Shown here one piece after another: positions 1-5,669 of a DNA stretch of 5,932 nt (position 1 is the stretch's first letter; each line of letters begins with the position of its first letter). The DNA lies in the NCBI GenBank assembly GCA_023460615.1, contig JAEWPL010000218.1, positions 1 through 5,932 of the forward strand. Direction: 5' to 3'. The notes below the pieces were generated by a model. That model did not search any database, was not told the origin of the DNA, and saw nothing but the letters and a program-made list of their open reading frames with translations. Made by a program: the position numbers and the translations under genes. The DNA comes from Pseudomonadota bacterium. Lineage in GTDB: Bacteria > Pseudomonadota > Gammaproteobacteria > Enterobacterales > Succinivibrionaceae.

Positions 1-2
1 TT

Positions 3-911
3 AATATACCTAACGATCTTCCTGCAAAGGCTATTCTTAATTCAGAACAAGTTTTCGTAATGACTGAAGACAGATCATTACATCAAGATATCAGACCTCT
101 TAATTTATTATTTTTAAATTTGATGCCTAAAAAGATCAACACAGAGGTTCAATATTTAAGAAAACTTTCAAATACTCCATTACAAGTAAATATTACTTTT
201 TTAAGAGTGGATGATCATATTTCTAAAAACACTCCTCAATCTCACATGGATAATTTCTACAAAGACTTTGATGAGATTAAAGATAAGATTTTCGATGGAA
301 TGATCGTAACTGGAGCAGCCCTTGATCAGACAGAGTTTAAAGATGTTACATATTGGTTAAATCTAAAAAAGATCTTATTGTGGTCTACTAAAAATGTAAC
401 CTCTACTTTATTCTCCTGCTGGGGCGTAGCAGCTGCGTTAAAAGCTTTCTACGATGTAGATATTATTTTTAGGCATGATAAGTTATCAGGTATCTATGAT
501 ATTGAATTATCTTCAAAGATTGATACTTTAACCCGTGGTTTTGATGACGTTTTTAAAGCTCCAATTTCTAGATATTGTGACTTTCCACTTGATGTTATTA
601 GTGAAAAGACTGACATCGATGTTTTAGCTTCTTCTAAGGAAGTAGGTTTATATTTAGGTGTTTCTGGAAACGGTAAGCAAGTTTATGTTTCAGGTCATCC
701 TGAGTATGATGTAGATACTTTAGATCAAGAGTATCACCGCGATTTAGCTGCAAATAAGTCTCCAAATATTCCAATTAACTATTATCCTAATAATGATCCA
801 AGTAAAGTTCCTTTATGCTCTTGGAGAGGTCATTCAAGTTTATTGTTCTGCAATTGGTTAAATTACTATGTATACCAAGAAACTCCATATGATCCATATC
901 TGAGTAAATAG
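3..911 (+). CDS. metA: Homoserine O-acyltransferase MetA (5' end cut by window)
   Basis: MetA transfers an acyl group from acyl-CoA to homoserine, the first committed step of methionine synthesis in the cytoplasm. The first in-frame ATG is at position 60, but the frame is open to position 3 and reads NIPNDLPAKAILNSEQVFVM. This matches the E. coli MetA N-terminus, so that ATG corresponds to internal Met23 and the real start lies a few codons before the window. Full length would be about 305 residues (E. coli 309). Counting from the ATG at 60, the catalytic residues are Cys120, His213 and Glu215 (E. coli Cys142, His235, Glu237), aligned without gaps. Other family signatures are the LNLMPKKI segment and the C-terminal WLNYYVYQ segment. 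The acyl-CoA selectivity position (E. coli Gly111) is Asp89 here, so acetyl versus succinyl use cannot be assigned. The family call is very secure. Confidence 0.96.
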   Translation, partial: NIPNDLPAKAILNSEQVFVMTEDRSLHQDIRPLNLLFLNLMPKKINTEVQYLRKLSNTPLQVNITFLRVDDHISKNTPQSHMDNFYKDFDEIKDKIFDGMIVTGAALDQTEFKDVTYWLNLKKILLWSTKNVTSTLFSCWGVAAALKAFYDVDIIFRHDKLSGIYDIELSSKIDTLTRGFDDVFKAPISRYCDFPLDVISEKTDIDVLASSKEVGLYLGVSGNGKQVYVSGHPEYDVDTLDQEYHRDLAANKSPNIPINYYPNNDPSKVPLCSWRGHSSLLFCNWLNYYVYQETPYDPYLSK

Positions 912-933
912 TTATTTTTGTAAATAATTTTTT
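912..933 (+). terminator. Possible weak metA terminator
   Basis: Directly after the metA stop codon, TTATTT (912-917) and AAATAA (922-927) can form a 6-bp stem with a 4-base loop, followed by six T (928-933). The stem contains no G-C pair, so it would be a poor intrinsic terminator and may only reflect AT-rich sequence. Confidence 0.25.
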
Positions 934-943
934 AAAATGTCGA

Positions 944-952
944 TGATATAAG
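944..952 (+). promoter_or_regulatory. Possible extended -10 promoter for murA-murB-birA
   Basis: TGATATAAG fits the extended -10 pattern TGnTATAAT with one mismatch. No good -35 hexamer lies 16-18 bases upstream, which is tolerated for extended -10 promoters. Transcription would begin near 959, inside the left arm of the inverted repeat at 954-991, about 54 bases before the murA start. A second candidate -10, TAAAAT at 975-980, lies in the loop of that repeat but has a weaker -35. Confidence 0.35.
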
Positions 953-953
953 G

Positions 954-991
954 TTTAACTTGATATATTTCATGTAAAATATCAAGTTAAA
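954..991. repeat. Perfect 13-bp inverted repeat in front of murA
   Basis: TTTAACTTGATAT (954-966) and ATATCAAGTTAAA (979-991) are exact reverse complements separated by 12 bases. The repeat sits between metA and murA, overlaps the inferred transcription start, and ends 11 bases before the murA Shine-Dalgarno sequence. No T-run follows it, which argues against an intrinsic terminator. It could be an operator for a dimeric regulator or, if transcription starts further upstream, an RNA hairpin in the murA leader. No known regulator motif was recognised in it. Confidence 0.7.
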
Positions 992-1002
992 TTGTTATTC
1001 AT

Positions 1003-1008
1003 AGGTGA
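1003..1008 (+). promoter_or_regulatory. Shine-Dalgarno that fixes the murA start
   Basis: AGGTGA matches the 3' part of the extended Shine-Dalgarno consensus TAAGGAGGTGATC and lies 4 bases before GTG 1013. The alternative in-frame TTG at 992 has no such motif and directly abuts the inverted repeat, so GTG 1013 is preferred. Confidence 0.75.
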
Positions 1009-1012
1009 AAAA

Positions 1013-2293
1013 GTGACTGGTTTAAAAATTGCTAAATTTAAAATAACAGGCGGAAGAGCCCTAGACGGACAAGTTAAGATTTCAGGTGCAAAAAACGCAG
1101 CTCTTCCTATCTTGCTATCTACAATTCTTACAGATGAAAAAGTTTGTTTAAAGAATGTTCCTGATTTAGCAGATGTTAAGACCAGTTTTAAATTACTTGA
1201 AGATTTAGGTAAAAAGTGCTTTTACGATGCAGATAAAGGAGAAGCTGTTATCGAAAAAGGCGTTACTTCCCACGTAGCCTCCTATGAATTAGTAAAAACA
1301 ATGCGTGCCTCTATTATGGCTCTAGGTCCACTAGTAGCCTATGCAGGTTCCGCTGAAGTTTCTCTTCCTGGTGGATGCGCCATTGGAGCAAGACCTGTTG
1401 ATCTACACATTAAAGGTCTTATGGAGATGGGCGCTCAGATCAAGCTTGATGATGGTTACATCAAAGCAAATGCTATTGGTAAAGGTCGTCTTCATGGCGG
1501 TCATATCATTATGGATAAAGTATCAGTTACTGGTACTGAGAATTTAATGATGGCAGCAACTCTAGCTGAAGGTGTTTCAATTATTGAAAATGCAGCTTTA
1601 GAGCCAGAAGTAGTAGATCTTGCAAACTGCTTAAATAAGATGGGCGCTAAGATTAAAGGCGCAGGATCCTCAAGAATCGAAATTGAAGGTGTAGAGAAGT
1701 TACACGGTTGTGATCATAGTGTGGTTGCAGACAGAATTGAAGCTGGTACTTACTTAATTGCAGGTATTGCAACTCACGGTATTGTTACCTGTTTAGATAC
1801 CCTTCCATCAACTTTAGAGTCCGTACTACAAAAATTAAGACAAGCAAATGCCTTAGTAACAGTGGATGGCACTAATATTACTGTTGATATGAGAAACCGT
1901 CAGATTAAGCCTGTGGATGTAGTTACAGCACCTCATCCAGGATTCCCAACTGATATGCAAGCTCAAATGACAGTTTTAAATGCTCTATCTGATGGAGTAA
2001 GCTCTGTTACAGAAACTATCTTTGAAAATAGATTTATGCACATTGCTGAACTTATCCGTATGGGAGCTCACTTAGAGATTAAAGGTAATACTGTGATCTG
2101 CGAAGGTGTACCTCAGCTTAAAGGTGCTCAGGTTATGTCTTCAGATCTTAGAGCATCAGCATCCTTAGTAATAGCGGGTTTAGCTGCAGAAGGAACTACC
2201 ATAGTGGACAGAATCTATCATATGGATAGGGGCTATGAGCACATTGAAACTAAGGTAAGTAGCTTAGGCGGTCAAATAGAAAGAATTTACTAA
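1013..2293 (+). CDS. murA: UDP-N-acetylglucosamine 1-carboxyvinyltransferase MurA
   Basis: MurA transfers enolpyruvate from phosphoenolpyruvate to UDP-GlcNAc, the first committed step of peptidoglycan precursor synthesis in the cytoplasm. The start is taken as GTG 1013, giving 426 residues (E. coli 419). Seen in the sequence: the SGAKNAALP motif with Lys27 and Asn28 (E. coli Lys22, Asn23), KTMRAS with the substrate-binding Arg, and GGCAIGARPVD with Cys122 (E. coli Cys115, the fosfomycin target). FPTDMQAQ follows with the catalytic Asp314 (E. coli Asp305), then DLRASAS and DRGYEHIE with Arg406 (E. coli Arg397). Because Cys is present, the enzyme should be of the fosfomycin-sensitive kind. It leads a tight cluster with murB, which starts 4 bases after its stop. 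Every active-site motif is intact. Confidence 0.97.
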   Translation: MTGLKIAKFKITGGRALDGQVKISGAKNAALPILLSTILTDEKVCLKNVPDLADVKTSFKLLEDLGKKCFYDADKGEAVIEKGVTSHVASYELVKTMRASIMALGPLVAYAGSAEVSLPGGCAIGARPVDLHIKGLMEMGAQIKLDDGYIKANAIGKGRLHGGHIIMDKVSVTGTENLMMAATLAEGVSIIENAALEPEVVDLANCLNKMGAKIKGAGSSRIEIEGVEKLHGCDHSVVADRIEAGTYLIAGIATHGIVTCLDTLPSTLESVLQKLRQANALVTVDGTNITVDMRNRQIKPVDVVTAPHPGFPTDMQAQMTVLNALSDGVSSVTETIFENRFMHIAELIRMGAHLEIKGNTVICEGVPQLKGAQVMSSDLRASASLVIAGLAAEGTTIVDRIYHMDRGYEHIETKVSSLGGQIERIY

Positions 2294-2297
2294 GATT

Positions 2298-3296
2298 ATG
2301 TTTGATTTAGCCCCATATAATACTTTTAGACTAAATGTAAAATCTGCTGATGGTGCCGTAATCACTAACGTTGCTGAGTTAGATCATTTTCATGCAGATA
2401 ATGCATTGATTTTAGGGCATGGTTCAGATGTCCTATTTACTGATGATTTTTCAGGTACTGTCTTAGTAAATCAAATCAAAAGCTTAAGTGTTGAAAAGCT
2501 TGAGAATGGTAAATTCCTTGTCAAAGCAGGCAGTGGCTTAATTCTAGATGAGTTAATTGAATCTTTAATTGCTCAAGGAATTTATGGTCTTGAAAATTTG
2601 TCCTTAATTCCAGGTACCGTAGGTGCGGCTCCTATTCAGAATGTAGGCGCTTATGGTGTTGAAATTGGAGATTTAATCAAGGAAGTTGTAGTTTATGATC
2701 TGCAACGCCACATCCAAGAAGTTTACACCAAAGATCAATGTGAATTTGGTTATAGAGATTCCTACTTCAAAAGAAATAAAGCAAGACCATTACTAATTAC
2801 CCAGGTGGTTTTTGAGTTGTCTTCAACTTTTAATCCTAAAGTTGAATATTCAGGATTAAAAGGCATCAGTTTTAAAACTCCACAAGAACTTAGAAATAAA
2901 GTAATTGAATTAAGAAAGTGTAAATTACCAGATCCAAAGTTAGTTGGAAATGCAGGTTCTTTTTTTAAAAATCCAATCGTATCTAAAGAATTAGCTTCAG
3001 CATTAAAGCAAAACTATCAAGATATGCCAGTCTATGAGTTTGATGAAACTAGCATGAAGTTAGCGGCTGGTTGGCTTATAGAAAAAGCCGGTTGTAGAGG
3101 CATTACTCACGGTAATGTTGGAACCTGGGAACATCAGTCTTTAGTGATTGTAAATCGAGGTGATGCCAAACCTCATGAAGTAGTTGCTTTAGCAAAATAC
3201 ATCATGGCAGAGGTTTTTAATAAATTTGGCATTAAATTAGAGCCTGAAGTTAGGACTTATGACTCAAAAGGAGAGGTTTCGTGGGACAGACTTTAA
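2298..3296 (+). CDS. murB: UDP-N-acetylenolpyruvoylglucosamine reductase MurB
   Basis: MurB is an FAD enzyme that reduces the MurA product with NADPH to give UDP-MurNAc. The protein has 332 residues (E. coli 342). An N-terminal FAD-binding domain includes LSLIPGTVGAAPIQNVGAYG (residues 101-120). The catalytic set is complete: Arg153 in GYRDS, Ser221 in NAGSFFKNP and Glu317 in LEPEVR (E. coli Arg159, Ser229, Glu325). The VEYSGL stretch around Tyr184 matches the E. coli-type (type I) substrate loop. The FAD-loop motif usually read as G(G/E)GSN is GHGSD here (residues 40-44), and the segment just before it is about ten residues shorter than in E. coli. The start has no strong Shine-Dalgarno sequence and lies 4 bases after the murA stop, which suggests translational coupling. 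The 3' end overlaps birA by 16 bases. Confidence 0.96.
   Translation: MFDLAPYNTFRLNVKSADGAVITNVAELDHFHADNALILGHGSDVLFTDDFSGTVLVNQIKSLSVEKLENGKFLVKAGSGLILDELIESLIAQGIYGLENLSLIPGTVGAAPIQNVGAYGVEIGDLIKEVVVYDLQRHIQEVYTKDQCEFGYRDSYFKRNKARPLLITQVVFELSSTFNPKVEYSGLKGISFKTPQELRNKVIELRKCKLPDPKLVGNAGSFFKNPIVSKELASALKQNYQDMPVYEFDETSMKLAAGWLIEKAGCRGITHGNVGTWEHQSLVIVNRGDAKPHEVVALAKYIMAEVFNKFGIKLEPEVRTYDSKGEVSWDRL
3269..3273 (+). promoter_or_regulatory. Shine-Dalgarno for birA inside murB
   Basis: AGGAG lies 7 bases before GTG 3281, within the last codons of murB. It supports the GTG as the birA start, and hence the 16-base murB-birA overlap. Confidence 0.75.
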
Positions 3297-4249
3297 GTTA
3301 CTTAAGATTAGTAAAACTCCTCAATTCCGCTCCTAACCATACTTTACAAAAGGAGCTAGTGTTAACTGCTTTAGAGACAGATGAAAGCTCTTTAAATAAA
3401 GTAATTTCAGAGATTAATTCCTTTTCAAATCTAATCACATTAAATGAAGATACTCTTTGTTTAAATGAAAAAGTTGATCTTTTAGATGACTTGTCTATTT
3501 TTAAGAGAGTGTCTGGATCTGGTCGTATTGCTATTCTAGATAAAATAGATTCTACTAACTCTTTTATGATGCAAAATGCCAAAAATATCGCCTCTGGTGA
3601 TGTGGTTATTGCTGAGCTACAAGAAAATGGTAGAGGTAGCCGAGGGGGTAAGTGGTATTCCTCCTTTGGTAAACAACTTACTTTATCTGTGTGCTATGTC
3701 TTTGATTCTATTGATAAGATACAAGGGTTATCTGTAGGTATTGGTGTAGCAGTTGCTCAATCTATAGAGAGATTTGGTTTTGAAGATATTCTTTTAAAAT
3801 GGCCAAATGATATCTATAAAGAACATAAGAAGCTAGGTGGCATTCTAATTGAATCAGTTCCTTATCAAAAGAAATTTAAAGTGATCATTGGTGTAGGCAT
3901 AAACGTTTATAACGATCAATTTAAAGACTTAGATAGAGAATATGCTTGCATGTTTGATAATCATATAGATACCTTTAAGCGTAATGATTTAGCCGCAGCA
4001 TTAATTAACAATATCAAAAAGACTTGCTACGAATTTAGTTGTGGCAATACTAAGATGATATTAGAAGCATTCAAAGCTCGTGATGAATTACTTGGTAAAA
4101 ACATCAATGTTGAAACTGTAAGTGGTACTTATACAGGAAGAGCAGCTGGTATTGATGGTAAAGGAGCTTTGTTGCTAGCAGTAGAAGATAAGCTAATCAG
4201 TTTGAATACCGGTCACATTACCTATAATCTTCCTGTTAATGAAGAATAG
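3281..4249 (+). CDS. birA: Biotin-[acetyl-CoA-carboxylase] ligase BirA
   Basis: BirA makes biotinyl-5'-AMP from biotin and ATP and transfers biotin to the carrier protein of acetyl-CoA carboxylase. In E. coli the same protein also represses the biotin operon. The 322-residue length matches E. coli (321). An N-terminal region (about 1-65) aligns in length with the winged-helix domain, but the wing motif PGKGYSL of E. coli is replaced by an acidic stretch near LNEDTLCL. The catalytic domain shows DSTN (90-93), the biotin/adenylate loop GRGSRGGKW (117-125), LKWPND (172-177) and KKLGGILIE (183-191). The C-terminal SH3-like domain contains GIDGKGALLL. Ser120 stands where E. coli has Arg118, and Gly123 where it has Arg121. 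Ligase identity is secure; repressor activity is doubtful. The murB-birA overlap resembles the E. coli arrangement. Confidence 0.95.
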   Translation: MGQTLSYLRLVKLLNSAPNHTLQKELVLTALETDESSLNKVISEINSFSNLITLNEDTLCLNEKVDLLDDLSIFKRVSGSGRIAILDKIDSTNSFMMQNAKNIASGDVVIAELQENGRGSRGGKWYSSFGKQLTLSVCYVFDSIDKIQGLSVGIGVAVAQSIERFGFEDILLKWPNDIYKEHKKLGGILIESVPYQKKFKVIIGVGINVYNDQFKDLDREYACMFDNHIDTFKRNDLAAALINNIKKTCYEFSCGNTKMILEAFKARDELLGKNINVETVSGTYTGRAAGIDGKGALLLAVEDKLISLNTGHITYNLPVNEE

Positions 4250-4273
4250 GCTTCTCTTATAAAACCAAAACAA

Positions 4274-4293
4274 AAGGAGCTGAAAAGCTCCTT
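4274..4293 (-). terminator. Intrinsic terminator of coaA
   Basis: AAGGAGCT and AGCTCCTT form a perfect 8-bp stem with a GAAA loop on the + strand (TTTC on the - strand). Read on the - strand, the stem is followed by a T-rich tract (TTGTTTTGGTTTT), about 30 bases after the coaA stop. On the + strand the hairpin is preceded by A-rich sequence and followed by GAGTGCC, so it is a poor terminator for birA, although some two-way function is possible. Confidence 0.8.
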
Positions 4294-4323
4294 GAGTGCC
4301 TGCGATTTTCAAAAACTTACTTT

Positions 4324-5277
4324 CTATTTTCTTAAAAAGATCTCTTCAATATGGTGATCTTTGCCTTTTTTCAGAATTAAATTAGCTCTATTTCTGCAAG
4401 GTAGAATATTCTCAATTAAATTGGTGTGGTTTACAGCTTCCCAAATTAACTGCGCAATACTTGCTGCACTATCATCTGATAAGTGAGCATACTTATGAAA
4501 GTAACAGTTAGGATCAGTAAATGCTTCACTTTTTAATTTTAAAAATCTATCGATATACCACTTCATTAAGTATTTTTCGTCAGCATCTACATAGATTGAG
4601 TAATCAATATAATCTGAGATAAATGCTTTCTTTCTAAATTCAGGATATTCAGTTCCGTCTTGTAGAACATTCACACCTTCGATAATCAAAACATTTGGTA
4701 TATCCACCACTGTATATTGATTAGGTACGATGTCGTAAGTAAGGTGAGAATAAACTGGAACTTTAAGATTGGATTTACCTTCTTTTACATCAATTAAAAA
4801 AGAAATTAGTCTTTTTACATCATAACTTGCAGGAAAGCCCTTTTTACCTAATAAAAGATTCTCTTCAAGAACCTTATTAGGATATAAAAATCCGTCCGTT
4901 GTGATCATGGATACTTTAGGCTTGCAAGGCCAGCTTTTGATTAGTTCGCACAAAAGTTTTGCCGTTGTGGTTTTGCCAACAGATACAGATCCTGAAATAG
5001 AAATAATAAAAGGAACTGACTCCATAGGAGAGCCTAAAAACTTTTGAATAATACTTAATCTGTCATGCCTACTTATGTAGTACATTCTAAGTAAGCTAGA
5101 TAAAGGCAGATAAATGTTTTTTACATCATCTAAAGATAACTTATCGTTGAAGGCAATAAATTTTCCTAGATCTGCTTCTGTTAAAGTTAATTTTTCAGAG
5201 CTGTGCTTGAAAGAAGCCCATGTTTTTGGATCAAAAGAAACAAAAGGAGCAGAAATTTTATTACTAGTGCAATTCAT
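4324..5277 (-). CDS. coaA: Type I pantothenate kinase CoaA
   Basis: CoaA phosphorylates pantothenate with ATP, the first and usually rate-setting step of coenzyme A synthesis. The protein has 317 residues (E. coli 316) and aligns with E. coli at a constant +1 offset. The P-loop is GSVSVGKTT (96-104) with Lys102. TTDGF carries the catalytic Asp128. YSH holds Tyr176 and His178. WYIDRF gives Tyr241 and Arg244, and Asn283 is the pantothenate-contacting Asn. E. coli Arg106, where substitution relieves inhibition by CoA, is Lys107 here. The start at 5277 is supported by TAAGG 7 bases upstream on the - strand (5285-5289). It converges on birA with 74 bases between the stop codons and has its own promoter (5314-5341) and terminator. 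The place next to birA and the tRNA-tuf cluster matches E. coli. Confidence 0.97.
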   Translation of the reverse strand: MNCTSNKISAPFVSFDPKTWASFKHSSEKLTLTEADLGKFIAFNDKLSLDDVKNIYLPLSSLLRMYYISRHDRLSIIQKFLGSPMESVPFIISISGSVSVGKTTTAKLLCELIKSWPCKPKVSMITTDGFLYPNKVLEENLLLGKKGFPASYDVKRLISFLIDVKEGKSNLKVPVYSHLTYDIVPNQYTVVDIPNVLIIEGVNVLQDGTEYPEFRKKAFISDYIDYSIYVDADEKYLMKWYIDRFLKLKSEAFTDPNCYFHKYAHLSDDSAASIAQLIWEAVNHTNLIENILPCRNRANLILKKGKDHHIEEIFLRK

Positions 5278-5313
5278 AGAGAGACCTTAGCATACTAGGA
5301 AAAAGTTTATGAA

Positions 5314-5341
5314 ATTATAACAAGTAGTTAGCATGTGTAAA
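5314..5341 (-). promoter_or_regulatory. Promoter of coaA (extended -10)
   Basis: On the - strand, TTTACA (5341-5336, five of six bases of TTGACA) is followed after 16 bases by TATAAT (5319-5314), an exact -10. The TG one base before the hexamer makes the extended form TGTTATAAT. Transcription would start near 5307, giving a leader of about 30 bases that contains only the Shine-Dalgarno sequence TAAGG. Confidence 0.8.
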
Positions 5342-5366
5342 AAATTAAATTACAAAAACGTGGATT

Positions 5367-5393
5367 TTGGTTAAAAATTAAAAAACTAACCAA
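5367..5393. repeat. 7-bp inverted repeat between divergent promoters
   Basis: TTGGTTA (5367-5373) and TAACCAA (5387-5393) are exact reverse complements with 13 AT-rich bases between them. The repeat lies upstream of the coaA promoter and about 70 bases upstream of the tRNA promoter. It may be a regulator site. The arms are short, so chance is possible. Confidence 0.35.
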
Positions 5394-5433
5394 TAAAAGT
5401 GGAGAAAAGAATACGAAAAATAAGCCAATTTGT

Positions 5434-5462
5434 AAAAAAAATGAAAAAAATCAAAATTTTTT
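5434..5462 (+). promoter_or_regulatory. Phased A-tracts / UP-like element upstream of tRNA-tuf promoter
   Basis: Three tracts, A8 (5434-5441), A7 (5444-5450) and A4T6 (5453-5462), have centres about 10 bases apart, one helical turn. They end directly before the -35 hexamer at 5464. Phased A-tracts bend DNA. AT-rich sequence at this place binds the RNA polymerase alpha subunit in strong stable-RNA promoters (UP element), which fits a tRNA-tuf operon. Confidence 0.55.
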
Positions 5463-5463
5463 C

Positions 5464-5492
5464 TTGCATTATCAATAATGTTTGTATATCAT
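5464..5492 (+). promoter_or_regulatory. Likely promoter of the tRNA-Tyr/tRNA-Gly/tuf operon
   Basis: TTGCAT (5464-5469) and TATCAT (5487-5492, five of six bases of TATAAT) are separated by the ideal 17 bases and preceded by phased A-tracts. The start would fall near 5499, within a locally GC-richer patch, as is usual for growth-rate-controlled stable RNA promoters. No other promoter is apparent before tuf, so both tRNAs and tuf are probably transcribed together. Confidence 0.6.
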
Positions 5493-5493
5493 A

Positions 5494-5535
5494 GTCTCCG
5501 CTGTCAAACGATAGCACTGTAGTTAGTCCGGAGAC
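5494..5535 (+). repeat. Inverted repeat and foldable leader before tRNA-Tyr
   Basis: GTCTCCG (5494-5500) and CGGAGAC (5529-5535) are perfect 7-base inverted arms. Between them, GCTGTC and GATAGC (5500-5515, sharing one base with the left arm) can form a 6-bp stem with one G-U pair and an AAAC loop. This GC-richer patch stands out from its AT-rich surroundings. With the promoter proposed here, transcription starts inside the left arm, so only about five of the seven outer pairs or fewer could form in RNA. It may act as a 5' leader structure or as a DNA site. Confidence 0.5.
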
Positions 5536-5546
5536 GGGCTGATTAT

Positions 5547-5631
<85 letters not shown>

Positions 5632-5669
5632 CTTCCCTTTTTTTTCTCCGGTAATATTACTTTTTTTAT

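Noticed and set aside
1341..1547. 68-codon frame inside murA
   Set aside because: Out-of-frame shadow of a well-conserved murA coding segment with no ribosome binding site context.
3298..3582. 94-codon - strand frame opposite birA
   Set aside because: Antisense shadow of birA; low-complexity composition and no recognisable domain.
3346..5251. Three copies of ACAAAAGGAGC (birA, coaA terminator region, coaA 5' end)
   Set aside because: Two lie in coding sequence as ordinary codons and one is part of the terminator stem; no spacing or orientation pattern was seen.
5652..5660. TAATATTAC, identical to the geminivirus rolling-circle nick nonamer
   Set aside because: It lies in a T-rich tRNA spacer with no stable stem or Rep gene; a 9-base AT-rich match is easily chance.
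5638..5667. T8 and T7 runs between the tRNAs as terminators
   Set aside because: No adequate hairpin precedes either run apart from the tRNA itself, and the downstream tRNA-Gly and tuf lack another clear promoter.
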